Shown here: piece after piece, positions 26,320-35,487 of the stretch
How positions within the stretch are numbered: the first letter of the stretch is position 1
How the letters are laid out: each line of letters starts with the position of its first letter
Source of the DNA: Gaiellaceae bacterium
GTDB taxonomy: Bacteria > Actinomycetota > Thermoleophilia > Gaiellales > Gaiellaceae
Assembly: GCA_026002995.1 (NCBI GenBank)
Contig: BPGK01000001.1
Location: 372,001-436,000, forward strand
Reading direction: 5' to 3'
DNA: 64,000 nt
The notes under the pieces: model-generated
Seen by the model: only the letters and a program-made list of their open reading frames with translations
Told to the model about the DNA's origin: nothing
The model's database searches: none
Made by a program: the position numbers and the translations under genes

Positions 26320-27982
26320 CGGCGGCTCCTCTGCGCCGACCGGCTCGGTAGCGGCGGATCAGGGTGGACGTGGACGAGTCGTGGGACAGGTCCGGCTCGG
26401 TCTCGCTTCGCAGCTCGGGGACGATCCGCTGCGCGAGCTCCTTCCCGAGCTCGACGCCCCACTGGTCGAAGGGGTCGATGCCCCAGATCGTCCCCTGGGT
26501 GAAGACGCTGTGCTCGTAGAGCGCGACGAGCGCGCCAAGCGCCTCCGGCGTCAGCCGCTCGCCGAGCACGACCGTGGTCGGACGGTTGCCCGGAAACGTC
26601 CGGTGCGGCACGAGGCGCTCGGGGCATCCCGCCGCGCGCACCTCCTCCTCGCGTCGACCGAAGGCGAGCGCCTCGGCCTGGGCGATCGCGCTCGCGACGA
26701 GGAGATCCTGGTGCTCGCCGACGGGGTCGAGCGCCTGGACGAAGACGATGAGGTCGACCGGGACGAGGCGCGTCCCCTGGTGGAGGAGCTGGAAGAAGCT
26801 GTGTTGGGCGTTCGTGCCTGGCTCGCCCCAGACGACCGCGGCGGTGTCGTAGTCCACGGGCCGGCCGTCGCTCGTGACCCGCTTCCCGTTCGACTCCATC
26901 GCGAGCTGCTGGAGGTAGGCGGGAAGGCGCGCGAGCGCGCGACTGTACGGCACGACCGCGTGCGTCTGTGCGCCGAGGAGGCTGCCGTACCAGACCGCGA
27001 GCAGCCCGGAGAGCACCGGCAGGTTCCGCTCGAACGGCGCCTCCCGGAAGTGCTCGTCCATGGCGTTGAAGCCTGCGAGGAGCTCCGCGAAGCGCTCGGG
27101 CCCGACGGCCAGCATCGTCGACAGCCCGATCGCCGAGCTCAACGAGTAGCGTCCCCCGACCCAGTCCCAGAAGGGAAACATCCTGCTCGGGTCGATCCCG
27201 AACCGGGCCACCTCGCGCTCGTTCGTCGAGACGGCGACGACGTGACGTGCGACCGCGGCCTCGTCGCCGAGGCCGGCGAGGAGCCACGCGCGCACGGCTC
27301 GCGCGTTCGCCATCGTCTCGAGGGTGGTGAACGTCTTCGAGCAGACGATGACGAGCGTCTGCGCCGGGTCGAGGTCGCGTGTCGCCTCGACGACGTCCGT
27401 CGGGTCGACGTTCGAGACGAAGCGGAAGACGAGGTCGGGCCGCGCGTACCGGCGGAGCGCCTCGTATGCCATCGCCGGGCCGAGGTCTGAGCCGCCGATC
27501 CCGATGTTGACGACGGCGCGGATCGGGCTGCCCGTGTGGCCTCGCCACTCGCCCGAGCGCACGCGCTCCGCGAAGTCGGCCATCCGGTCGAGCACCGCGT
27601 GTACCTCGGCCACGACGTCGACGCCGTCGACGACGAGCGACCGTCCGCGCGGCATTCGCAGAGCGACATGCAGCGCGGGACGATCTTCCGTCTCGTTGAT
27701 CCGCTCGCCGCGGAACATCGCCTCGATCCGCTCCGCAAGCCCCGACTCGCGGGCGAGCTGCTGAAGCAGGGCGAGCGTCTCGTCCGTGACGAGGTTCTTC
27801 GAGTAGTCGAGGTAGAGACCCGCGGCCTCCGCCGCGAGGCGCTCCCCGCGCTGCGGATCGGCGGCGAAGAGCTCGCGCAGGTGGACGGCTGCCAGCTCTC
27901 GGCGGTGGCGCTCGAGCGCGCGCCAGGCGGGTCGCTCGCGAAGCGGCAGGATCGACGGGGCCGTGCCCGCCGGCCCGCTCAC
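26309..27982 (-). CDS. pgi: Glucose-6-phosphate isomerase
   Basis: 557 residues; interconverts glucose 6-phosphate and fructose 6-phosphate. Conserved [67 protein letters not shown] (catalytic Glu/His) and [18 protein letters not shown] start in a GTGA overlap with the VOC gene. Order VOC-pgi-gnd-pgl makes a compact sugar-phosphate operon directing glucose 6-phosphate either to glycolysis or, via gnd and pgl, to pentose phosphates; a zwf gene is not in the window. Confidence 0.95.
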   Translation of the reverse strand: MSGPAGTAPSILPLRERPAWRALERHRRELAAVHLRELFAADPQRGERLAAEAAGLYLDYSKNLVTDETLALLQQLARESGLAERIEAMFRGERINETEDRPALHVALRMPRGRSLVVDGVDVVAEVHAVLDRMADFAERVRSGEWRGHTGSPIRAVVNIGIGGSDLGPAMAYEALRRYARPDLVFRFVSNVDPTDVVEATRDLDPAQTLVIVCSKTFTTLETMANARAVRAWLLAGLGDEAAVARHVVAVSTNEREVARFGIDPSRMFPFWDWVGGRYSLSSAIGLSTMLAVGPERFAELLAGFNAMDEHFREAPFERNLPVLSGLLAVWYGSLLGAQTHAVVPYSRALARLPAYLQQLAMESNGKRVTSDGRPVDYDTAAVVWGEPGTNAQHSFFQLLHQGTRLVPVDLIVFVQALDPVGEHQDLLVASAIAQAEALAFGRREEEVRAAGCPERLVPHRTFPGNRPTTVVLGERLTPEALGALVALYEHSVFTQGTIWGIDPFDQWGVELGKELAQRIVPELRSETEPDLSHDSSTSTLIRRYRAGRRRGAADGA

Positions 27983-28365
27983 GAGCGGCCGATGAGCTCG
28001 ATCCGGTAGCCGTCCGGATCCCGCACGAAGCAGAGCCACGAGCCGCCCTCGGTGACCTGGTAGGGCGGGCGCTCGGGCTCGATCCCCTGTTCGCGCAGCG
28101 CGGCGAGCGTGCCCTCGAGGTCGTCGACGCCGATCGCGATGTGCCCGTACCCGGTGCCCAGGTCGTACGTGCGGCCGTCGTGGTTGTACGTGAGCTCGAG
28201 GACGTTCTCCTGGTCGCCGAGCGAGAAGAAGTAGTTCGTCGCCTCGAGCTCGCCGTTGCGGACGATGTCCATCTCTCGGGAGAAACGGAAGCCGAGCGCC
28301 TCGTAGAACTCGCGGCTGCGTTGCGGGTCCGTGATGCGGACCATGGTGTGGAGGAACCTGGCCAT
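27979..28365 (-). CDS. VOC family protein, glyoxalase I-like
   Basis: 128 residues with the two beta-alpha-beta-beta-beta modules of the vicinal oxygen chelate fold. [20 protein letters not shown] supplies the first metal His, LELTYNHDG the Glu, [15 protein letters not shown] the second His and GYRIELIGR the final Glu, all as in lactoylglutathione lyase. Removal of methylglyoxal, a by-product of triose phosphates, would fit its place ahead of pgi. The thiol used in an actinobacterium would probably be mycothiol; this is inference. ATG 6 nt after TAGGCT. Confidence 0.85.
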   Translation of the reverse strand: MARFLHTMVRITDPQRSREFYEALGFRFSREMDIVRNGELEATNYFFSLGDQENVLELTYNHDGRTYDLGTGYGHIAIGVDDLEGTLAALREQGIEPERPPYQVTEGGSWLCFVRDPDGYRIELIGRS

Positions 28366-28371
28366 GACCCG

Positions 28372-28377
28372 AGCCTA
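28372..28377 (-). promoter_or_regulatory. -10 element for the VOC-pgi-gnd-pgl operon (leaderless)
   Basis: TAGGCT on the minus strand, 6 nt before the ATG at 28365. With TACGCT at 28417 on the plus strand it forms a divergent pair. Confidence 0.55.
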
Positions 28378-28416
28378 GTCGATCGGCGCGGGCGCGGACG
28401 GGAGCGCGACGCGCGC

Positions 28417-28422
28417 TACGCT
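28417..28422 (+). promoter_or_regulatory. -10 element for the small gene at 28430 (leaderless)
   Basis: TACGCT, 7 nt, then ATG. Same hexamer and spacing as at 3783, and the main support for the short gene that follows. Confidence 0.5.
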
Positions 28423-28429
28423 CGGGGCG

Positions 28430-28588
28430 ATGTGCGGCTGGCTCGCGACCGCCGGCGGCTTCGGGCTCGAGCCCGGGCGCCCCGACCCCGTCGCCTTCGG
28501 CCCGGACGCCCTCCCCAAGGCGCTCGTCCTCCTCCTCGTCGGCGCCCTTCTCCTCTGGCTCTGGCTCGAGGTCGCGGGGCGCTCGTAG
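28430..28588 (+). CDS. 52-residue single-pass membrane protein (short gene)
   Basis: The frame opens [20 protein letters not shown] and closes with one strong transmembrane helix ([20 protein letters not shown]) before GRS and a TAG. It fills the gap between the VOC and P1 peptidase genes, and its ATG stands 7 nt after TACGCT. Third codon positions are almost all G or C, like neighbouring genes. Family unknown. Evidence for reality: promoter spacing, codon use, clean helix; against: small size. Confidence 0.55.
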   Translation: MCGWLATAGGFGLEPGRPDPVAFGPDALPKALVLLLVGALLLWLWLEVAGRS

Positions 28589-28613
28589 CCCCGCGCAGGG
28601 TCGCGGTCGAGGA

Positions 28614-29708
28614 TCAGCGAGAGAGGAGACCGTGCGCGGCGAGGAGCGCGAGCACGTCGTCGTGGGGCAGCGCGGGCGCGACGCGGCCCTCGCGCCCGAC
28701 GACCTCCGGCGCGGCCCAGAGGGCGTTGAGCACCGCTTCCTCGGTCGCGTCGACGACGGCCTCGAAGACGTCGTCCAGGGCGCTGTCGGCGATCGTGGCG
28801 ACAGGCGCCTCGCGGCGCGGCCGCCGTCCCGGGGGCGCAAAAGCGACGAAGATCTCACCGCTGCCGTGGTGGGCGACCGAGCCCGTGCGGGCGAGGCCGA
28901 GCCCCACTCTTCTGGCGACCCGCTCGAGCTGGCCGGCCGAGAGCGGTGCGTCCACCGCGACGACGACGATGCAGCTCCCGGCCGGGGCGCTCGGCCCGTG
29001 CGCCTCTCCGAGCTCGTCGCCCACCCGGACGCCGGCGACGACGAGCGGTGGCGGCGCCGAGACGTTCGACTGCACGAGGACGCCGACGGCGCCACCGATG
29101 GAAGGCGCGATCCGGCTCGCGGTGCCGATGCCCGCCTTGAACCCCTTCGTCAACGTGCCGGCGCCTCCGCCGACGGCGCCCTCGGCGACCGGCCCCGGCG
29201 CCGCCGCCTCGACCGCGAGCGCCGCGTCCTCCGCGTCGACTTGGACGACCCGCGCCTCGGAGAGCCAGCTGTCGTCGCACTCGCCGACAACCGGGATCAC
29301 GACGTCGTCGACTCCGACGCGCGCGTCGAGACGCGTCGCGAGCGCGACGGCGCCGTCGTAGACGCGGCCGACGGCGTGCGTCGAGGTCAGGTAGATCGGC
29401 GTCTCGATCCTGCCCCACTCGGCGATCTGGTGCGCCCCGGTCAGCTCTCCCGCGCCGTTGAGCACAGCGACTCCGGCGGGAACGGGCTCGTCGAAGAGCG
29501 AGCTGGGCGGCGCGGGCAGCACCGCCGTCACGCCGGTGCGTGCGATGCCGCGGCCCGCCGGCGGCTCGGGCTCGTCGCGCCAGACGGTGACGTGGCCGAC
29601 CGTGACGCCGGCGACGTCGGTGATCGCGTTCGCCGGCCCGGCTTCGAAGCGCCCGATCCGGAGGCCGAGCTCGCGGAGCCGCGGGCCGCGTGAGGCAGCG
29701 ACGTGCAC
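28614..29708 (-). CDS. P1 family (S58, DmpA-like) peptidase
   Basis: 364-residue N-terminal-nucleophile-like aminopeptidase/amidase of the DmpA/BapA group. [18 protein letters not shown] and the glycine-rich [16 protein letters not shown] are family hallmarks. The protein is made as one chain and cleaves itself before the Ser in [16 protein letters not shown] (Ser245), which then becomes the catalytic nucleophile of the beta chain; Asn in LVQSNV is also conserved. Known members cut N-terminal D- or beta-amino acids; the substrate here is open. GTG start 6 nt after TAGCCT (29715-29720). A peptide importer follows on the opposite strand. Confidence 0.88.
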   Translation of the reverse strand: MHVAASRGPRLRELGLRIGRFEAGPANAITDVAGVTVGHVTVWRDEPEPPAGRGIARTGVTAVLPAPPSSLFDEPVPAGVAVLNGAGELTGAHQIAEWGRIETPIYLTSTHAVGRVYDGAVALATRLDARVGVDDVVIPVVGECDDSWLSEARVVQVDAEDAALAVEAAAPGPVAEGAVGGGAGTLTKGFKAGIGTASRIAPSIGGAVGVLVQSNVSAPPPLVVAGVRVGDELGEAHGPSAPAGSCIVVVAVDAPLSAGQLERVARRVGLGLARTGSVAHHGSGEIFVAFAPPGRRPRREAPVATIADSALDDVFEAVVDATEEAVLNALWAAPEVVGREGRVAPALPHDDVLALLAAHGLLSR

Positions 29709-29759
29709 GCCGGGAGGCTAGACGCCGAACGGGAGGTGGAACCGGCTCCGCCGCTCGAG

Positions 29760-29765
29760 GATAAT
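29760..29765 (+). promoter_or_regulatory. -10 element for the peptide ABC operon
   Basis: GATAAT, giving a start near 29772 and a leader of about 22 nt that carries GGAGG before the GTG at 29794. So this operon has a conventional leader, unlike its divergent neighbour. Confidence 0.4.
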
Positions 29766-29793
29766 CGCTCGGTCAGCGACCTCGGAGGCACCC

Positions 29794-31584
29794 GTGCGTT
29801 CCCTCACGCTCCTCACCGCTCTCGCTCTCGCGACCCTCGCCTCGCTCGTCGCCGTCGTCGGAGCGACGGCTCAGGAGGGCAAGGTCGTCCTCACGGTCGG
29901 TCTCACGCAGGATCTCGACACCCCGAACGTGACCGCCGGGGAGCTCGTCTCCTCGTACGAGCTCTTCACCCTCCAGTACGCGAGCCCGACGGATCTCGCT
30001 GCGGAGGACTTCTCGACCGTCCCCGGCCTCGCCGAGTCGTGGGAGGTCTCGGACGACGGGCTCACCGTCACGTACACGCTGCGCGAGGGCCTGCGCTGGT
30101 CGGACGACACGCCGCTGACTGCGGAGGACATCGCGTACACGATCAACCGCGCTCGCGACGAGGAGTGGCTGAACTACACCTCCACGGTCGCGAACCTCAG
30201 CGCCGAGGCGCGGGACGAGCGCACTCTCGTCGTCACCACGAAGGTGCCCGACCCGCGACTCCCGGGCCTTCCGCTCTACGTTGTCCCCAAGCACATCTGG
30301 GAGAAGGTTCCTGCGGACGAGGTCTCCAACTACCCGGCGCTCGACGGGGTCGGCTCGGGGCCGTTCACGCTGGCCGAGTGGAAGAAGGGGCAGTTCTGGC
30401 GGATGGTCGCGAACCCGAACTTCTGGCGCGGCCGGGTCGCGATCGACGAGGTCGTCTTCCGCGTGTTCCGCAACGCCGACGCGATGGTCGCTGCGCTCCG
30501 CAGCGGCGAGATCGACGCGGCGCACAACGTTCCCGCTGCGGCCTTCCCGGATCTCGAGAACGAGGAGGGGATCGTCGCCGTCCAGGGCGAGCAGGGCGGG
30601 TTCGACTACCTCGTCCTCAACTCCTACGACGGCCGGCCGCCACGGGACACCTCGAAGTTCGACGCGCCGCACCCGGCGCTCACGGATCTCCGCTTCCGCC
30701 AGGCGATCGCCCACGCGATCGACAAGGAGACGCTCGTCGAGCGCGTGCTGAACGGGATCGGCACTCCGGGGACGACGATGAGCCCGAGCGCGAACCCCGC
30801 CTGGATCCCGGAGCTGAGCGAGGAGGAGACCTACGACTTCGATCTCGACCGGGCGCGGCAGATCCTCGACGAGGCCGGGTACGTGGACTCGGACGGCAAC
30901 GGGCTCCGCGAGTACGAGGGCGAAGACATCGTCCTCCGCTACGCGCTGCGCTCGGAGTCCGAGACCTCGAAGCCGTACGCGGAGTTCATCACGGGCTGGC
31001 TCGAGCAGATCGGGATCGGCACCCGCTTCTCGACCTACGACGACGGCCAGCTCCTCGAGGTCGCAGGCAAGGGCGACTTCGACCTCTACGTGTGGGGCTG
31101 GACGCCCTTCGTCGATCCGGATCCGATGCTCTCCTACTTCACCTGCGACCAGATCGCCGTCGATGCCTCGGACTTCACGAACTACTACAACGACGCCGGA
31201 TTCTGCGATCCGACCTACGACGAGCTGTACGAGCAGCAGAACCGGGAGCTCGACCCCGAGCGCCGGCGCGAGATCGTCCACGACATGCTCCGGCGCTTCT
31301 ACGCCTCGGCCTCCTACATCGTGCTCGCGACGAGCCCGGATCTCCAGGCGTACCGCACCGACCGGTTCACGGGTTGGGTTCGCCAGCCCGCGGAGACGGG
31401 CCCGGTGCTCTTCTCGAACTCGTCGCCCTCGTACTGGAACCTCACCCCGATCGAGGGAGCCGACGACGGCGGCGACGGCCTCGCGACGGGCGGCATCGTC
31501 GCCATCGTGGTCGCCGTCGTGCTCGCCGCTGCGCTCGCCGGCTGGATCGTGCTGCGCCGGCGCACGGCGGAGGAGCGCGAGTAG
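29794..31584 (+). CDS. Peptide/oligopeptide ABC transporter substrate-binding protein, C-terminally membrane anchored
   Basis: 596 residues, SBP family 5 (DppA/OppA). Cleavable-looking signal (SLTLLTALALATLASLVAVV then ATAQEG) without a lipobox cysteine. The binding domain has SYELFTLQYASPTDL, GLAESWEVSDDGLTVTYTLR and LRFRQAIAHAIDKETLVERV. The C-terminus carries a transmembrane helix (GGIVAIVVAVVLAAALAGWI) and a basic tail, so the receptor is probably tethered by its C-terminus instead of a lipid. First gene of a complete importer: SBP, two permeases, two ATPases. Substrate (peptide, nickel, sugar) not determinable; the P1 peptidase next door suggests peptides. Confidence 0.88.
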   Translation: MRSLTLLTALALATLASLVAVVGATAQEGKVVLTVGLTQDLDTPNVTAGELVSSYELFTLQYASPTDLAAEDFSTVPGLAESWEVSDDGLTVTYTLREGLRWSDDTPLTAEDIAYTINRARDEEWLNYTSTVANLSAEARDERTLVVTTKVPDPRLPGLPLYVVPKHIWEKVPADEVSNYPALDGVGSGPFTLAEWKKGQFWRMVANPNFWRGRVAIDEVVFRVFRNADAMVAALRSGEIDAAHNVPAAAFPDLENEEGIVAVQGEQGGFDYLVLNSYDGRPPRDTSKFDAPHPALTDLRFRQAIAHAIDKETLVERVLNGIGTPGTTMSPSANPAWIPELSEEETYDFDLDRARQILDEAGYVDSDGNGLREYEGEDIVLRYALRSESETSKPYAEFITGWLEQIGIGTRFSTYDDGQLLEVAGKGDFDLYVWGWTPFVDPDPMLSYFTCDQIAVDASDFTNYYNDAGFCDPTYDELYEQQNRELDPERRREIVHDMLRRFYASASYIVLATSPDLQAYRTDRFTGWVRQPAETGPVLFSNSSPSYWNLTPIEGADDGGDGLATGGIVAIVVAVVLAAALAGWIVLRRRTAEERE

Positions 31585-31608
31585 CGGAGTGCTCGAGCGC
31601 GGCGCGCG

Positions 31609-32577
31609 GTGACTGCGCGGCTCGTCGCAGGGAAGGTGCTCGGCGCGCTCGGGACGCTCGCGTTCGTCGTCGTCTTCAACTTCTTCCTCTTTCGCGTCGT
31701 CGAGTCGAACCCGGTCGCGACCCTCTACCGCGGTCGCAACCTCACCGACGCGCAGCGTGAGGAGCTGACGCGCCAGTTCGGCCTCGACGGCTCGAAGCTC
31801 GAGCAGTTCTGGCGCTACATGGAGCAGACGCTCCAGCTCAACTTCGGTCGCTCGTACGCGACGAACCAGCCGGTCATCGACGAGATCTGGGCGGCGACGC
31901 CGCAGACGCTCGCCCTCGTCGGGACGTCCACGGTGCTCGCGATGGCCATCGGCCTGGCCATGGGTGTCGTCGCGGGGTGGCGGCGCGGGACGGCCCACGA
32001 CCGCGTGCTCACGGGGATCTCGATCGTCACCTGGTCGACGCCGGAGTTCTGGCTCGGGATGCTCCTGCTCACGGTCTTCGCCGTCGACCTCGGGCTCTTC
32101 CCGACCGGCGGCATCTCCGATCCGTCCGGGCCGGACGGAGGCCTCGGCGAGCTCCTCGACCAGGCCCACCACATGGCGCTCCCGTGCCTCACGCTCACCA
32201 TCGCCTACCTCGGGGAGTACGCGCTCATCATGCGCTCGTCGATCATCGACGTCGCTCGAGAGGACTACCTCACCCTCGCGCGAGCGAAGGGCCTCCGCGA
32301 CGCTCAGGTGCGCGACCGCCATGCGCTGCGCAACGCGCTGCTTCCCTCGACCACGCTCATCGCCTTGAGCTTCGGGTTCGTGCTCTCGGGGGCGATCACC
32401 GTCGAGACGGTGTTCTCGTGGCCGGGTCTCGGCCTGCTCACGTACGAGTCCCTCCGCGGGCCCGACCTGCCGATGTTGCAGGGGCTCTTCCTCCTCTTCA
32501 GCGCGGCCGTCATCGTCTTCAACCTGGCGGCGGAGCTCCTGTACCCGTACCTCGACCCGCGGGTGCGAGCCCGGTGA
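31609..32577 (+). CDS. ABC transporter permease, DppB-like
   Basis: 322 residues, six transmembrane helices. N-terminal FNFFLFRVVESNPVATLYRG and the typical QFGLDGSKLEQFWRYMEQTL periplasmic segment. The EAA loop that contacts the ATPases is DYLTLARAKGLRDAQVRDRH. GTG start 24 nt after the receptor gene. Pairs with the next permease. Confidence 0.92.
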   Translation: MTARLVAGKVLGALGTLAFVVVFNFFLFRVVESNPVATLYRGRNLTDAQREELTRQFGLDGSKLEQFWRYMEQTLQLNFGRSYATNQPVIDEIWAATPQTLALVGTSTVLAMAIGLAMGVVAGWRRGTAHDRVLTGISIVTWSTPEFWLGMLLLTVFAVDLGLFPTGGISDPSGPDGGLGELLDQAHHMALPCLTLTIAYLGEYALIMRSSIIDVAREDYLTLARAKGLRDAQVRDRHALRNALLPSTTLIALSFGFVLSGAITVETVFSWPGLGLLTYESLRGPDLPMLQGLFLLFSAAVIVFNLAAELLYPYLDPRVRAR

Positions 32578-32587
32578 GGGGCCGATC

Positions 32588-33493
32588 GTGAGCTCGGTTG
32601 CGTGGGCGAGGAGACGCCGCGCTCTCCGGCGCGGGTGGGCGGAGTACCGGCGCGATCGGGAGGGCCTCGCGGGGATGCTCGTGCTCGGCGTCTTCGTCGC
32701 GGCCGCGCTCGCGGCGCCGCTCCTCGCCGACGAGGCGAACCTCCGCGCGATCACCGCCGACGCCCGGGACTACCCGCGTTGGGCCTCTCCCGCCGAGCTC
32801 GGCCCGCTCGGGACCGACAGCCTCGGGCGACCGATCTGGGATCAGCTCGTGTACGGGTCGCAGGTCAGCCTGCTCGTCGGGATCGCCGCGACGGTGATCG
32901 CGATCGTCATCGGGACGGTCGTCGGCGTCGTCGGCGGGTTCGTCGGAGGCTGGACGGACGCCGCGCTCGCGCGTCTCACCGAGTGGTTTCTCGTCATCCC
33001 CTTCCTGCCGCTCGCGATCGTGCTGGCCGCGGTGCTCGGACCGTCGCTCGAGAACATCGTCCTCGTCATCGGGATCACCTCCTGGCCCGTGACTGCGCGG
33101 CTCATCCGCTCCCAGGTCCTCTCCATCAAGGAGCGCCTCTACGTCGAGCGCTCGCGGGCGCTCGGGGCCTCGGGCGCGCACATCATGGGTCGCCACGTCC
33201 TGCCCAGTGTTATGCCGCTCGTCATCGCGAACGCGACGCTCACCGTTCCGGTCGCGATCCTCTCCGAGACGGCGCTCGCGTTCCTCGGCCTCGGCGATCC
33301 GACCCGCGTCTCGTGGGGCTCGATGCTCGAGGACTCCTTCTCCGCCGGTGCGCTCGGGCAGGAGGCGTGGTGGTGGTACCTCCCGCCCGGACTGTGCGTC
33401 ATCGCGGTCGTCCTCTCGTTCACCCTCGTCGGGCGTGCGCTCGAGGGCATTCTCGACCCACGTCTCCGGGACTCCCACGCGGTCGGTCGATGA
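32588..33493 (+). CDS. ABC transporter permease, DppC-like
   Basis: 301 residues with the usual N-terminal cytoplasmic stretch (RRGWAEYRRDREGLAGMLVL) and LGTDSLGRPIWDQLVYGSQV, the DppC/OppC hallmark. EAA loop: YVERSRALGASGAHIMGRHV. Forms the heterodimeric channel with the preceding permease. Its stop overlaps the first ATPase start (ATGA). Confidence 0.92.
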   Translation: MSSVAWARRRRALRRGWAEYRRDREGLAGMLVLGVFVAAALAAPLLADEANLRAITADARDYPRWASPAELGPLGTDSLGRPIWDQLVYGSQVSLLVGIAATVIAIVIGTVVGVVGGFVGGWTDAALARLTEWFLVIPFLPLAIVLAAVLGPSLENIVLVIGITSWPVTARLIRSQVLSIKERLYVERSRALGASGAHIMGRHVLPSVMPLVIANATLTVPVAILSETALAFLGLGDPTRVSWGSMLEDSFSAGALGQEAWWWYLPPGLCVIAVVLSFTLVGRALEGILDPRLRDSHAVGR

Positions 33494-34458
33494 CGGTGCC
33501 CATCCTGCGCGTGCGCGACCTGCGCGTCACCTACCGCGGCGAGCGCGGCGTCGTGCCCGCCGTACGCGGCGTCTCCTTCGAGCTCGGCCCGGGCGAGACG
33601 CTCGGGCTCGCGGGCGAGTCGGGGTGCGGGAAGTCGTCGATCGCCGGCGCTCTGCTCCGTGTTCTGCCGCGCGGCACCGAGGTGACGGGGGAAGTCCTGC
33701 TCGACGGTGAGGACGTCCTCACGATGAAGCCGGGACGGCTGCGCGCGGTTCGCTGGTCGGAGATGGCGATCGTGTTCCAGGGCGCGCTCCACTCGCTGAA
33801 CCCGGTGCAGCGAGTCGGAAGCCAGATCGCGGAGGCGATCGAGTTGCACCAGCCCGGCGCCGATGCGCGCGGCCGCGTCTCCGAGCTCCTCGAGCTCGTC
33901 GGGCTCCCCGCGCGGCGGGCGATCGACTACCCGCACCAGCTCTCCGGGGGGCAGCGTCAGCGCGTCCTCATCGCGCTCGCGCTCGCCTGCAACCCACGCG
34001 TCCTCGTCGCCGACGAGCCGACGACCGCGCTCGACGTGATGGTGCAGGCGCAGGTCCTCGACCTGCTCCAGCGTCTCCAGCGCGAGCTCGGGCTGGCGAT
34101 GCTGTTCATCACCCACGACCTGTCCATGCTCGCGCACGTCTGCCGGAGGACGGCGGTGATGTATGCGGGTCGCATCGTCGAGGAGGGGCCGAGCGAGGAC
34201 GTCTTCCAGCGGGCCGCGCACCCCTACGCAGCCGCGCTGGCCGCCGCCTTCCCGGTCATCGGCGACCCGGCGTTCCGCAAGCGGCCGGTCGGGCTCGTCG
34301 GCGATCCTCCCGATCCGCGCGAGCTGCCGCCGGGTTGCCCGTTCCATCCGCGCTGCGCGGTGGCTCGGCCCGACTGCGACTCGATCGAGGTCGAGCTCTG
34401 GCCCGTCGCGGCCGATCGCCGGGCGGCGTGCGTCCACGTGCTCGGGGGCCCTCGGTGA
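33490..34458 (+). CDS. ABC transporter ATP-binding protein, DppD-like
   Basis: 322 residues. Walker A GESGCGKSSIAGALL, Q-loop FQGALHSLNPVQRVG, signature LSGGQRQRVLIALALA, Walker B VLVADEPTTALDV, and H-loop FITHDLSML. The oligopeptide-type C-terminal domain is present with cysteines in PPGCPFHPRCAVARPDC, which in some members binds an Fe-S cluster or zinc. ATGA start, GTGA end. Confidence 0.94.
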   Translation: MTVPILRVRDLRVTYRGERGVVPAVRGVSFELGPGETLGLAGESGCGKSSIAGALLRVLPRGTEVTGEVLLDGEDVLTMKPGRLRAVRWSEMAIVFQGALHSLNPVQRVGSQIAEAIELHQPGADARGRVSELLELVGLPARRAIDYPHQLSGGQRQRVLIALALACNPRVLVADEPTTALDVMVQAQVLDLLQRLQRELGLAMLFITHDLSMLAHVCRRTAVMYAGRIVEEGPSEDVFQRAAHPYAAALAAAFPVIGDPAFRKRPVGLVGDPPDPRELPPGCPFHPRCAVARPDCDSIEVELWPVAADRRAACVHVLGGPR

Positions 34459-35432
34459 GCGACGAGCCCCTGCTCGAAGCCCGTGGGCTCCACGTGCGGT
34501 TCCCCGCTCCTCGCGGGGCGACGGCGCGGGCGCTCGATGGCGTCGATCTCGACGTACGCCGCGGGGAGGTGCTCGCGCTCGTCGGCGAGTCGGGGTGCGG
34601 GAAGACCACGCTGGCCCGAACGCTGCTCGGCCTCGAGCGCCCGACCGAGGGGGAGATCCGCTTCGAGGGGGAGCCGCTTCGCTACGACCAGCGCTTCCTC
34701 CGCTCGTACCGACGCCGGGTGCAGATGGTGTTCCAGGATCCCATGGGCGCCCTGAACCCGCGTCAGACCGTGTACGAGGCGGTCGCCGAGGGGCTGCGCA
34801 TCCAGCGGCTCGCGGGCGACGAGGCGGCCCGCGTCGCTGGCGCGCTCGCCCGCTCGGGCCTCCGCCCGCCAGAGCGATTCTTCGAGCGCTACCCGTACGA
34901 GCTGTCGGGCGGCCAGCGTCAGCGTGTCGTCATCGCGGGCGCGATGGCGCTCGAGCCGGCGCTCCTCGTCGCCGACGAGCCAGTCTCGAGCCTCGACGCC
35001 TCGGTGCGCGGCGAGATCCTCGCGCTCATGCTCGAGCTCGTCCGCGAGGCCGGGGTGACCGTTCTCGTCGTCACCCACGATCTCGGGCTCGCCTGGAACA
35101 TCGCCGACCGCATCGCCGTGATGTACCTCGGTCGCATCGTGGAAGAGGGCCCTGCCCAGGAGCTCCTGTCGCGGCCTCGGCACCCGTACACGCGTGCGCT
35201 GCTCTCCGTCGTGCCCGAGGTGGAGGGGATGGAGCAGCAGATCCTCGTCGGAGAGGCGCCCGACCCGACGCGCATCCCGCCAGGGTGTCGCTTCCACCCA
35301 CGGTGTCCGCTCGTGGCCTCCGGCGAGGCCGCGCGCCTCGGGATCGAGGAGCGCTGCCGGACGCGGGATCTCGGGCTCCAGGAGGTGCGGGGAGCCGGCG
35401 TCGGCCACCGAGCTGCCTGCCACGCCCTGTAG
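34455..35432 (+). CDS. ABC transporter ATP-binding protein, DppF-like
   Basis: 325 residues. Walker A GESGCGKTTLARTLL, Q-loop FQDPMGALNPRQT, signature LSGGQRQRVVIAGAMA, Walker B LLVADEPVSSLDA, H-loop VVTHDLGLAW. C-terminal oligopeptide domain with IPPGCRFHPRCPLVASG. Last gene of the importer; convergent with the CocE-like gene, 55 nt apart with no obvious terminator. Confidence 0.94.
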   Translation: MSDEPLLEARGLHVRFPAPRGATARALDGVDLDVRRGEVLALVGESGCGKTTLARTLLGLERPTEGEIRFEGEPLRYDQRFLRSYRRRVQMVFQDPMGALNPRQTVYEAVAEGLRIQRLAGDEAARVAGALARSGLRPPERFFERYPYELSGGQRQRVVIAGAMALEPALLVADEPVSSLDASVRGEILALMLELVREAGVTVLVVTHDLGLAWNIADRIAVMYLGRIVEEGPAQELLSRPRHPYTRALLSVVPEVEGMEQQILVGEAPDPTRIPPGCRFHPRCPLVASGEAARLGIEERCRTRDLGLQEVRGAGVGHRAACHAL

Positions 35433-35487
35433 CGGGCGTCGGGTTCGACGAGCCCCGTGCGCGAGCACGGGTCGCCGCTCGCGACCT

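Noticed and set aside
26106-27548. Large second minus frame inside pgi/gnd
   Set aside because: High-GC shadow in another frame of two well-supported genes.
29773-32754. 993-codon minus frame across the peptide importer
   Set aside because: Antisense to the receptor and permease genes, Arg/Glu/Val-biased composition typical of such shadows in GC-rich DNA.
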